From Sphingomonas paucimobilis (lineage in GTDB: Bacteria; Pseudomonadota; Alphaproteobacteria; Sphingomonadales; Sphingomonadaceae): a stretch of 15,079 nucleotides of DNA. The stretch spans positions 1 through 15,079 of the forward strand of contig CAMAQU010000016.1 of the NCBI GenBank assembly GCA_945860425.1. The letters are read 5' to 3'. Below are positions 1 to 7,223 of the stretch, piece by piece (within the stretch, counting starts at the first letter, position 1; each line of letters opens with the position of its first letter). The notes below the pieces were generated by a model. The model was not told where the DNA came from and ran no database searches. It saw nothing but the letters and a program-made list of their open reading frames with translations. The position numbers and the translations under genes are program-made.

Positions 1-53
1 CGGGCGGTCTTGCGACAGCCTTCCCCAAAACCATCACATGTTGGGGGGAGCCA

Positions 54-1076
54 ATGGCCAGAACAGATCGTCGTGCGCTGCTCCGTTATGGGCCTTTGCC
101 CCTCATCGGAGAAAGTGCAGCGATCCGGGAATTACGGAGTCTAATCGGCCGCGTTGCGGCGAGCGAGGCCTCGGTTTTGGTGACGGGCCCTTCTGGGTCG
201 GGCAAGGAGCTTGTGGCGCGGGCAATCCATCAGGCAAGCGGGCGTGCAGGGCAGGGCTTTGTCGCGCTCAATTGCGGGGCAATTCCGGCAGAGCTGATGG
301 AATCCGAACTGTTCGGGCATGAACAGGGGGCCTTTACCGGGGCATCGGCACGGCGGATTGGCCGGTTTGAAGAAGCGCATCGCGGCACGTTGTTTCTCGA
401 TGAGATTGGCGACATGCGCTTTGACATGCAGGTCAAGCTGCTGCGGGTGCTGGAAGATGGCCTGGTGCAGCGCGTGGGCGGCGGCGCACCCTTTGCCTCT
501 GACGTGCGGATTGTATCGGCGACGCATCAGGATATTGATGGGGCGATTGCGGCCAATCGCTTTCGCGAAGATCTCTATTTCCGGCTGGGCGTGGTGCCGA
601 TCCGGGTGCCATCGCTGGCGGAGCGGGTGGAGGATCTGCCGCTGCTGATCGCGCACTTCCGGCAGAAGCGCGCCGGCGGGCCCATCGCCCGGTTTGATCG
701 TGATGCGATGATGCGGCTGATGGCGCATGACTGGCCGGGCAATGTGCGTGAGCTGCGCAATGTCGTGGAGCGCGCCGATATTTTGTTCGCAGGCGCCGTT
801 ATTGGGGCGGGCGAGGTGGAAGCGTTGCTGGGGCTGAAGGCGGGGCAGGGCGTGCCGTGCATCGCCCCCGCCGCGTCACCCCAACAGGACGCGCCCCCGA
901 TGGCGGAGCCCATCGACCTCAAAGACTTGATTGAGCGGGTGGAGCAAGAGCGCATTCAAAGCGCGCTGGAGGCCGCACAGGGCGTGATTTCTGAGGCCGC
1001 CCGCCTGCTGACGCTCAAGCGAACGACGCTCATTGAAAAGATGCGCAAATACGGGGTCGGCACGCAGGCCGCCTGA
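54..1076 (+). CDS. Sigma-54-dependent transcriptional activator, FleQ-like, no visible sensor domain
   Basis: This 340-residue protein is an AAA+ activator that remodels sigma-54 RNA polymerase. Seen: Walker A GPSGSGKE (45-52), the sigma-54 contact loop GAFTGA (92-97), Walker B GTLFLDEIGD (111-120), an arginine-finger region FREDLYFRL (170-178), sensor II WPGNVRELRNVVE (227-239), and a C-terminal Fis-type helix-turn-helix (about 300-333). The tail RTTLIEKMRKYG closely resembles FleQ-type flagellar master regulators, so flagellar control is the best guess (inference). The usual N-terminal FleQ or receiver domain of about 120-140 residues is not visible. The ATG follows a purine run (GGGGGGAG) only 3 bases upstream, but the reading frame stays open to the left edge of the window, so a longer upstream-starting form is possible. 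The gene converges on the inhA-like gene with 7 bp between their stops. Sigma-54 activator call is firm; the flagellar role is moderate. Confidence 0.9.
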   Translation: MARTDRRALLRYGPLPLIGESAAIRELRSLIGRVAASEASVLVTGPSGSGKELVARAIHQASGRAGQGFVALNCGAIPAELMESELFGHEQGAFTGASARRIGRFEEAHRGTLFLDEIGDMRFDMQVKLLRVLEDGLVQRVGGGAPFASDVRIVSATHQDIDGAIAANRFREDLYFRLGVVPIRVPSLAERVEDLPLLIAHFRQKRAGGPIARFDRDAMMRLMAHDWPGNVRELRNVVERADILFAGAVIGAGEVEALLGLKAGQGVPCIAPAASPQQDAPPMAEPIDLKDLIERVEQERIQSALEAAQGVISEAARLLTLKRTTLIEKMRKYGVGTQAA

Positions 1077-1117
1077 CCATTGCCTAAAAGCCGAGCCGGA
1101 GGGCGGCGGCCTTTATC
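1066..1117 (+). terminator. Possible weak terminator spanning the convergent gene ends
   Basis: An 8-bp inverted repeat, AGGCCGCC at 1066-1073 and GGCGGCCT at 1105-1112, encloses a 31-base loop holding the stops of both convergent genes. The right arm is followed by a broken T tract, TTATCTT. The long loop and poor T run make this weak. No better terminator is visible between the two genes. Confidence 0.22.
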
Positions 1118-1779
1118 TTGTCGAGCCGATCCGGGGCCAGCCGATCCGCGCGATCCAAATAGGCCGCCACAATCTCCGGGCCTGCGCTGCTGGGTGTGCC
1201 GGATTGCAGCGGCGGGGCGGGATCATATTCTAGCGCAAGCTGAATGGTTTGCGCCGTTGCGTCACCTGCAATTTGGGCAACCAGCGCGAGGGCAAAATCA
1301 ATGCCCGCAGTCACGCCGCCGCCGGTGACCCGGTTACGGTCAAACATGGTGCGGGCCTGCACAGGCTCTGCACCGAAGAGCGCCAACTGATCATGCCAGG
1401 CCCAATGCGTTGTCGCGCGATAGCCCTTGAGCAGGCCAGCGGCGCCTAAGATTAAGGCCCCGGTGCACACGCTCGTCACCCAGTGCGCCTGTGCGCCCGC
1501 CGCGCGGACCCAGTCCAGCGCGCGCGCATCATTCATCACATCGGCAACGCCAATGCCGCCGGGGATGCAGAGGATTTCGGGCGCAGGAAGATCGTTAAAG
1601 CGGGCGGTGGGCAGGATGGAAAATCCGCAATCGGTCATCACCGGATCAAGGCTGTGCCAGACAAGCTCTACCCGAGCACCCGGTAGGCGGGACAGGACTT
1701 GCGCCGGGCCGGTCAGGTCAAGTTGGGTGAGGCCGGGAAAGAGCAAAAAGCCGATGCGCGGGGCGGCCATCTGCGTCAT
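1084..1779 (-). CDS. inhA: DJ-1/PfpI-family protein, InhA-like isonitrile (cyclohexyl-isocyanide) hydratase
   Basis: The 231-residue protein belongs to the DJ-1/ThiJ/PfpI superfamily and closely resembles, from memory, Pseudomonas InhA, which hydrates isonitriles to N-substituted formamides in the cytoplasm. Seen: N-terminal IGFLLFPGLTQLDLTGP (9-25) with the Asp at 21 that matches the acidic catalytic residue, CIPGGIGV (71-78), the nucleophile-elbow SVCTG with Cys105 and Thr106, the family stretch GYRATTHWAWHD (119-130), and TGGGVTAGIDFAL (152-164). It has no signal peptide and no AraC-type DNA-binding domain. The start overlaps the smc stop as ATGA (1776-1779) with no strong Shine-Dalgarno, so translation is probably coupled to smc. 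It is the last gene of the minus-strand unit. The substrate is inferred; a more general DJ-1-like role cannot be excluded. Confidence 0.85.
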   Translation of the reverse strand: MTQMAAPRIGFLLFPGLTQLDLTGPAQVLSRLPGARVELVWHSLDPVMTDCGFSILPTARFNDLPAPEILCIPGGIGVADVMNDARALDWVRAAGAQAHWVTSVCTGALILGAAGLLKGYRATTHWAWHDQLALFGAEPVQARTMFDRNRVTGGGVTAGIDFALALVAQIAGDATAQTIQLALEYDPAPPLQSGTPSSAGPEIVAAYLDRADRLAPDRLDKIKAAALRLGF

Positions 1780-4700
1780 TCGGCGGCGAGCAATTCTTCA
1801 GCGCCACCAAGGTCGACCGAAACAAGTTTGGAGATGCCCCGCTCAATCATCGTCACGCCGAACAGGCGGTGCATCCGGCTCATCGTCACGGCATTGTGCG
1901 TGACAATCAGATAGCGGGTATCGGTTTCCTGCGACATTACATCGAGCAGGCCACAAAAACGCTCAATATTCGCATCATCGAGCGGCGCATCGACTTCATC
2001 GAGAACGCAAATGGGGGCCGGGTTGGTCAGGAACAGACCAAAGATGAGCGCAATGGCGGTCAAGGCCTGCTCCCCGCCAGATAAGAGCGTCAAAGATTGC
2101 AATTTCTTACCCGGGGGCTGCGCGAAAATCTCCAGCCCTGCCTCCAGCGGATCGTCGCTGTCGATCAATGCCAAATGGGCCTGTCCGCCATTGAACAGGG
2201 TCGTGAACAGCCGCTGAAAATGGCCGTTCACTTTTTCAAACGCATCCAAAAGCCGCGCCCGGCCTTCGCGGTTCAGGCTGCCGATGGAGCCGCGCAACCG
2301 GCTTACCGCTTCGGTTAGTTCATCGCGCTCCGTGATGGATCGGGCGGTGTCGCCTTCAATTTCGGCCAGCTCTTGTTCGGCGACAAGGTTGACCGGGCCA
2401 AGGCGTTCCCGATCCATCACCAGCCGGTCATGATCACTTTGTTCCGCCTCGGCATGGCGGACGGTGTCGGCCTCAAAGCCTGCAACTTCGGGAAGCAGCG
2501 GTGGCGGGCATTCAAATCGTTCGCCGGAAACACGGCCCATTTCAATGCGGCGTTGTTCCTGATTTTCGGCGCGCGCCACGGCCCCGGCGCGGGTTTCACG
2601 CACAGTTGCCAAAACTTCGCCCGCCTCAGCCAGCCGGGTTTCAATATCGCGCAGCGCAGCCTCTGCGGCGCGTTCTGCGGTAATGGCCTCTGTTGCGGCA
2701 AGCGATAGGCGCGCGCTTTCAGCGACCAGAGTTTCAATTTTGCCCTCTAGCTCGGCAGGGGCGGCGGCGAGTTTCAGCGCCTCGGCCTCTGCGGCTTTGG
2801 CGCGTTTGGTCATTTCGTCAATCCGGCGGGCGGCTTCGCCGGCGCGCGATGTCCATCCTTGTGCTTCTTGCCGGGCGGCGGCGAGGCGCGCCTTATCATC
2901 GGCAATGGCGCGATCCGCGCTCCCCATATCGGCGCGCAATTGGGCAACGATCAGCCGGGCCGATTCGGCGGCGGCTTGTAGACCGCTGACGGTGTGCGCA
3001 GTTGCACTGCCATCGGGCAGCGCTTGTCGCGCGCCCTGTGCGGACTGATGCTCTGCCTCTGCTTCGGTGCGCTCTGCCGCCACCCGTGCCATGCGCTCGG
3101 CCATTTCCGCTGTGCGAGAGGCAAGGCGTTCCAACGCCTGTTGGGCCTGATCAGCATCGCGGGCGGATTGCCGGGCGCTGGCTTCGGCCGCGGCCAAATT
3201 CCGCCGGCCTTGCTCGGCAGATTGGCGCGCGGCCTCCATCTTTTCTTGCGCGGTGGTGACGGCGCGGCGAGCGTCCTCCACCAATTGGGCGGCAGTCGGC
3301 TGATCCCGGTTCAGCGCGTCGAGCCGGTTCATCCGGATCAGCCGTTCGGCCGCCGCTGCTCCCTGACCCTGCGCGACATAGCCATCCCAGCGGCGCAAAC
3401 GCCCATCGCGTGTCACAAGGCGTTGGCCCACCGCCAATGGGCTGCCGTCATCGGTGTCAACGACGCCAATTTGCGCCAAACGACGGGCCAGTTGCGCAGG
3501 GGCTGTGATGTAAGTGGAGAGAGCCTCAGCGCCTTTGGGCAAGGCTGGATCCCCGGGCTGAATATCGGCCCCGGCCCAGCTGCGATCTCCATCGCGGTCA
3601 AGCCCAGCCTCCAGATCATCACCCAAGGCGGCGGCAAGGGCGGTTTCATAACCCGGTTTGGCCGTGATCGAGGCGAGCACGCGGTTGCCCGTGCCGCCCT
3701 GCGCCACCGCCTTTTCAAGGGCGCGGATTTCGCTTTCCACCGCAGCAAGGGCGGCTTGATGCGTGGCGAGTTCTGCCTGTGCTTGCGCGCGCGCTTGGGC
3801 GGCGGCGTCGCGCGCGGCGTCGGCCTGTGTCACATCGGCTTCGGCGGAAGTGGCGGCCATTTGGGCGGCCTGTAATGTCGTATTTGCCGCCTCAAGCGTC
3901 GCCAGAAGCGGGGCATTATCCCCCAGACCGGCGATTTGCCGTTCGAGATCCGCCACATCGCGTTCGGCCCGCTGCACCCGTGCAGCGGCAGCAGCGAGAG
4001 CGGCATCGGCGACGCGGGCTTCGGCCTGTTCGCGGGCTTGGGCAGACAGAGCTTGGGCCAGATTGACTTCGGCATCGCGGCTGGCTGCTTCGGCTTTGGC
4101 AAGGCTTTCGGCAAGCGCGGGCAAGTCAGATTGTGCCGTTGTGATCCGCGCCTCAAGGGCTTTAGCCTCTGCCTCCAACCGGGCAAGGGCTTCGGCGGCG
4201 TCATTGGCCAGTTCGCCTTCGCGCTGGCGATCGGCAGCAAGCCGTTCGGTCTGGGCAGCCAGATCGGCAATGCGGCGGCCCAGCGCGTCTTGTTCCGTTC
4301 GCAGAGCCGCCAGCTTATGGCCCGTCTCATTGGCGCGATCGCGCGCGGCAATGGCGGCAGCCCGCAAATCCCCCAATTCCCGCACGGCGCTGGATTGATA
4401 GGCAGCGGCCGCCCGCTGCGCTTCGGCTGCGGTCTGCACCGCAGCTTCGGCGGCCTGTGCTTCGGCCTTTGCCTTGTCGGCGGCGGCCGCTGCATCGCGC
4501 CAGCGGGCAAAGATCATCCGCCCTTCGGCAATGCGAATATCGGTCGATAATTTGCGATAGCGTTCGGCTGCCCGCGCCTGCCGTCGGAGTGTGCCCGCCC
4601 GGTTTTCCATATCGGCCAGAATTTCGTTCAGGCGGTTGAGGTTGTTTTCGGTCGCGCGCAATTTCTGTTCGGCATCTTTGCGCCGGACGTGCAGGCCGGA

Positions 4701-5192
4701 AATGCCCGCTGCTTCTTCCAGCATTGCCCGGCGATCCACGGGCTTTGCCGCGATGACCATGCCAATCCGCCCTTGGCTAACAAGCGCGGGGGAATGGGCG
4801 CCGGTTGCCGCATCGGCAAAGACAAGCGAGACATCTTTGGCGCGCACATCCTTGCCATTGATCCGGTAAGCAGAGCCTGCTCCCCGCTCAATCCGGCGGA
4901 CGATTTCCAGCTCCCGCTCCTCATGCGAGGCATCGCGTTCCGTCAGGATCGAGACTTCGGCAAAATCGCGTGAGGGGCGCTTTTCCGTGCCGGCGAAAAT
5001 GACGTCATCCATTGCCCCGCCGCGCAGGGATTTGGCGCTGCCTTCCCCCATCACCCAGCGAATAGCCTCAAGCAAATTAGACTTGCCGCACCCATTGGGG
5101 CCGACAATGCCCGTCAGGCCCGGCTCAATGCGGAGCTCGCTTGGGTCGACGAAACTTTTAAAGCCCGTCAGTTTGAGGCGCTTGATCCGCAA
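1776..5192 (-). CDS. smc: Chromosome segregation ATPase SMC (condensin core)
   Basis: The 1138-residue SMC protein forms the ATP-driven, DNA-entrapping condensin ring with ScpA and ScpB and compacts and separates the chromosome. Domain order seen: head N-half MRIKRLKLTGFKSFVDP with Walker A GPNGCGKS (31-38); an Ala/Glu/Arg-rich coiled coil (about 165-498); a globular hinge (about 500-622, bases about 3327-3695); the returning coiled coil (about 640-890); and head C-half with ABC signature LLSGGEQA (1036-1043), Walker B ICVLDEVDAPLDD (1061-1073, catalytic Glu1066) and the switch His at 1099. Length is close to the usual 1150. The start codon is TTG, chosen because the N-terminus matches the family exactly there and no ATG lies nearby; a weak AAGG motif precedes it. 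It begins 10 bp after the upstream DsbA-like stop and overlaps inhA by ATGA. No scpA or scpB is in the window. Confidence 0.98.
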   Translation of the reverse strand: MRIKRLKLTGFKSFVDPSELRIEPGLTGIVGPNGCGKSNLLEAIRWVMGEGSAKSLRGGAMDDVIFAGTEKRPSRDFAEVSILTERDASHEERELEIVRRIERGAGSAYRINGKDVRAKDVSLVFADAATGAHSPALVSQGRIGMVIAAKPVDRRAMLEEAAGISGLHVRRKDAEQKLRATENNLNRLNEILADMENRAGTLRRQARAAERYRKLSTDIRIAEGRMIFARWRDAAAAADKAKAEAQAAEAAVQTAAEAQRAAAAYQSSAVRELGDLRAAAIAARDRANETGHKLAALRTEQDALGRRIADLAAQTERLAADRQREGELANDAAEALARLEAEAKALEARITTAQSDLPALAESLAKAEAASRDAEVNLAQALSAQAREQAEARVADAALAAAAARVQRAERDVADLERQIAGLGDNAPLLATLEAANTTLQAAQMAATSAEADVTQADAARDAAAQARAQAQAELATHQAALAAVESEIRALEKAVAQGGTGNRVLASITAKPGYETALAAALGDDLEAGLDRDGDRSWAGADIQPGDPALPKGAEALSTYITAPAQLARRLAQIGVVDTDDGSPLAVGQRLVTRDGRLRRWDGYVAQGQGAAAAERLIRMNRLDALNRDQPTAAQLVEDARRAVTTAQEKMEAARQSAEQGRRNLAAAEASARQSARDADQAQQALERLASRTAEMAERMARVAAERTEAEAEHQSAQGARQALPDGSATAHTVSGLQAAAESARLIVAQLRADMGSADRAIADDKARLAAARQEAQGWTSRAGEAARRIDEMTKRAKAAEAEALKLAAAPAELEGKIETLVAESARLSLAATEAITAERAAEAALRDIETRLAEAGEVLATVRETRAGAVARAENQEQRRIEMGRVSGERFECPPPLLPEVAGFEADTVRHAEAEQSDHDRLVMDRERLGPVNLVAEQELAEIEGDTARSITERDELTEAVSRLRGSIGSLNREGRARLLDAFEKVNGHFQRLFTTLFNGGQAHLALIDSDDPLEAGLEIFAQPPGKKLQSLTLLSGGEQALTAIALIFGLFLTNPAPICVLDEVDAPLDDANIERFCGLLDVMSQETDTRYLIVTHNAVTMSRMHRLFGVTMIERGISKLVSVDLGGAEELLAAE

Positions 5193-5202
5193 GGCGGCGG
5201 CC

Positions 5203-5931
5203 TTAGGCCCCAGCGTCCATCAACTTGGGCTTCAGCGCGCCCCAAGATGAGGTGTTTTCCTGCATGACGCCGTTGATGACAAAGGTCGGTGTACCCTGAA
5301 CCTTAAATTCGCGCACACCCTTGTCGGTGATCTTCACCAGCTCATCAATTGCCTTGGCATCTGCGACACAGGCTTGCGCCTTGGCAGAGGAAATGCCGCG
5401 CTGTTGGACAAATTCAATCAGGCCCAATTTTTCGGCAAGCACCTGTGTTTGTTGCAGCGGGTTCATCGCCTGAAGGGCCTGCTGATCCGCCTCGGTGAAT
5501 GTGCTGGTTCTGCCAAGCCAGTCACGCTGTGTCGCGAATAGCTGTTCGGCAATGGGGAAGAAGCGGCCCGGCCCGCCGCATTTGGCAAGCACGGATGCCG
5601 GGACATCCAGCGGGTTTAGAACAAAGGTGCGGAATTCATAAGACACAGTGCCCTTATCCACCAAAGCCTTGAGTTCAACTTTGGAGGCTTCCGAAAATTC
5701 GGCACAATGGGAACAGGTGAGTGCCCCAAATTCCATCAGCTTCACAGGTGCGTCTGGGTTGCCCATAAGCATCCCCCCATCGGGCGTAACGGCCGTGGTT
5801 TCAGACCATGTGGTGCCCGCAGGCGCGGCAATGGCGGCGGCACCGTTCTTGGCGTCGCCGGTTCCCGCACCCTTATCGCCACAAGCGGTGACAAGCAGCA
5901 GGGCCGTGGTTGCGATCAGAAGCTTCTTCAT
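5203..5931 (-). CDS. DsbA-like thiol:disulfide oxidoreductase, predicted lipoprotein
   Basis: This 242-residue protein is a thioredoxin-fold DsbA-like oxidoreductase, predicted to act in the periplasm while lipid-anchored. The start at MKKLLIATTA was chosen over an upstream in-frame start because it gives a textbook lipoprotein signal with lipobox VTAC (14-17, lipidated Cys17). Seen: active-site CSHC (73-76) in MEFGALTCSHCAEFS, and the cis-Pro loop GTPTF (Pro215). Two more cysteines, Cys118 in KCGGPGR and Cys188 in QACVAD, match positions in the neighbouring paralogue and suggest a second, structural disulfide as in alphaproteobacterial DsbAs. It starts 17 bp after the upstream paralogue and ends 10 bp before smc. 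The gap holds AAGGA. The Ser-His dipeptide between the active cysteines differs from the Pro-His of E. coli DsbA. Whether it oxidises or isomerises substrates cannot be read from the sequence. Confidence 0.9.
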   Translation of the reverse strand: MKKLLIATTALLLVTACGDKGAGTGDAKNGAAAIAAPAGTTWSETTAVTPDGGMLMGNPDAPVKLMEFGALTCSHCAEFSEASKVELKALVDKGTVSYEFRTFVLNPLDVPASVLAKCGGPGRFFPIAEQLFATQRDWLGRTSTFTEADQQALQAMNPLQQTQVLAEKLGLIEFVQQRGISSAKAQACVADAKAIDELVKITDKGVREFKVQGTPTFVINGVMQENTSSWGALKPKLMDAGA

Positions 5932-5948
5932 GAGGTTCTTTATCCTTT

Positions 5949-6659
5949 TTAGCGTTGGCCAAGGGCGCTTTTCAAAGCCGCGTCCACATCGGCCCATTCG
6001 GACGTCCGTGGCCCCGGCTGGCCGTTGATCAGAAATGTCGGAGTTGCATTAATCTTGCGCACATCGACCGCATCCTTGGTCATGGCGAGAACCGTTTTGT
6101 GCATCTGTGTGGAAGCAAGGCAGGCATTGGCCTGTGCCGGGGTAAGGCCCCGCGCTTGCGCCATGGCGAGAAGCCCTGTCCCCTTGGCAAGGGTCTGAAG
6201 CTTCTTGGGCAGGGGCATGGCGTTCAATTGCGCTTCCTGTTTGAGGGCGATCACCTGTCCTTCGGCCATCCAAACATCCTGCCGCGCCATCATATCCTCG
6301 GTCAATGTAAACACGCGCGACGGGCCACCGCAGCGGGCCAGCAGGGCGGCTGTCAGATCAAAGGCATCGCGCACCAGATGACGCAGTTCGAGCGCGACAA
6401 GGCCTTTGGCGATATAGTCCCGCTTGAGAGGCGCTGCCGCCTCACCCGTGAAGTGCGCACAATGGTTGCACGTATAGCTCAGATATTCGACCAGCCGGAT
6501 CTTCGCCTTGGGATTGCCGAGAACGAAGGCGCCCGTGGGGGTAATGGTCACCAGCTTTGTATAATTGGGTGCCGCTGCCTTTTGCGCGTGGGCGGGCGCT
6601 GCCATCAGGCCAATGGATCCGCAGATCAGGCCAAGCATCAAGACTAGACGATGGATCAT
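5949..6659 (-). CDS. DsbA-like thiol:disulfide oxidoreductase, predicted periplasmic
   Basis: A 236-residue thioredoxin-fold DsbA-like protein. Seen: a Sec signal peptide, hydrophobic at 5-20, with predicted cleavage after APAHA (residue 25); active site CNHC (64-67) in LSYTCNHCAHF; a helical insert; and the cis-Pro loop ATPTF (Pro207). Extra cysteines at 110 (RCGGPSR) and 180 (ANACLAS) align with those of the downstream lipoprotein paralogue, suggesting a shared second disulfide. The pair looks like a tandem duplication that has diverged in localisation and in the active-site dipeptide (Asn-His here, Ser-His there). The ATG overlaps the stop of the DUF721 gene as ATGA and is preceded by a good Shine-Dalgarno, GGGGAAAG. 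No DsbB-type partner is encoded nearby, so the electron acceptor is unknown. Confidence 0.9.
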   Translation of the reverse strand: MIHRLVLMLGLICGSIGLMAAPAHAQKAAAPNYTKLVTITPTGAFVLGNPKAKIRLVEYLSYTCNHCAHFTGEAAAPLKRDYIAKGLVALELRHLVRDAFDLTAALLARCGGPSRVFTLTEDMMARQDVWMAEGQVIALKQEAQLNAMPLPKKLQTLAKGTGLLAMAQARGLTPAQANACLASTQMHKTVLAMTKDAVDVRKINATPTFLINGQPGPRTSEWADVDAALKSALGQR

Positions 6660-7183
6660 CTTACTTTCCCCAGAACAGGCAATCCATCCGGCGCGCTGGC
6701 CACACCCTGCGCCAGGGAGGTCAGAACAGCGCGCAATTCAGGATCAGCAATTTCGCGCAAGGAATCGCCCAATTCGGCGGGAACCGGGCGCAGATTTGGT
6801 TTGGCGATAGCGGGCGCAGCGCGGGTGACATCGCCTGCCCGCAAGGTGATGCGCGATACCGCATTATAGCCGAAAAACCGGTTCACCCGCTCCATAATCA
6901 CAGGCTGCACATGCTGCATCATCGGGCCAAAGGCACGCTCAACGACCAGTGTCAGCGTCCCGTCGGTTTTTTTGCCCTGTGGAAAGCGAATCGATTCGGG
7001 GGTGGAGACGCCCGCATATTTTTCCCCGGCGATTTCCGCCCAGCGGCTGACAATGGACGATTGGATAAAGCCAAAGCGCTTAAAGGCCGCCTGTCCGACG
7101 CCGGGAATGAGCTCCGCAACGCTCTTTGCGCGGCCGCCGCGGGGTCGTTCCCCCAGACCAGAAGGCTGCTTGTCTTTTGCCAT
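6656..7183 (-). CDS. dciA: DUF721/DciA-family protein, probable replicative helicase operator
   Basis: With the chosen start, MAKDKQPSGL, the protein has 175 residues. A KH-like DUF721 domain covers about 25-117, including AFKRFGFIQSSIVSRWAEIAG and TLTLVVERAFGPMMQHVQPVI in pieces, followed by a charged and helical C-terminal part of about 55 residues. DUF721 proteins include DciA, which helps load the DnaB helicase in bacteria lacking DnaC; that role is assigned by family and by alphaproteobacterial context. The start at 7183 follows GGGGGCAGG. In-frame ATGs at 7195 and further up to 7243 are possible and would intrude on mutY. It is the first gene of the minus-strand unit and overlaps the next gene by ATGA. 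Family call is firm; the DciA function is likely. Confidence 0.82.
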   Translation of the reverse strand: MAKDKQPSGLGERPRGGRAKSVAELIPGVGQAAFKRFGFIQSSIVSRWAEIAGEKYAGVSTPESIRFPQGKKTDGTLTLVVERAFGPMMQHVQPVIMERVNRFFGYNAVSRITLRAGDVTRAAPAIAKPNLRPVPAELGDSLREIADPELRAVLTSLAQGVASAPDGLPVLGKVR

Positions 7184-7223
7184 GCCTGCCCCCATGCCAG
7201 ACCGCATCATGCGCGTCGAGACT

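Noticed and set aside
2994..3875. Long plus-strand open frame of about 290 codons opposite the smc hinge and arm
   Set aside because: It is antisense to smc, whose protein is conserved over its full length. Its translation has no recognisable domain and it is one of several such frames created by the high-GC third positions of smc.
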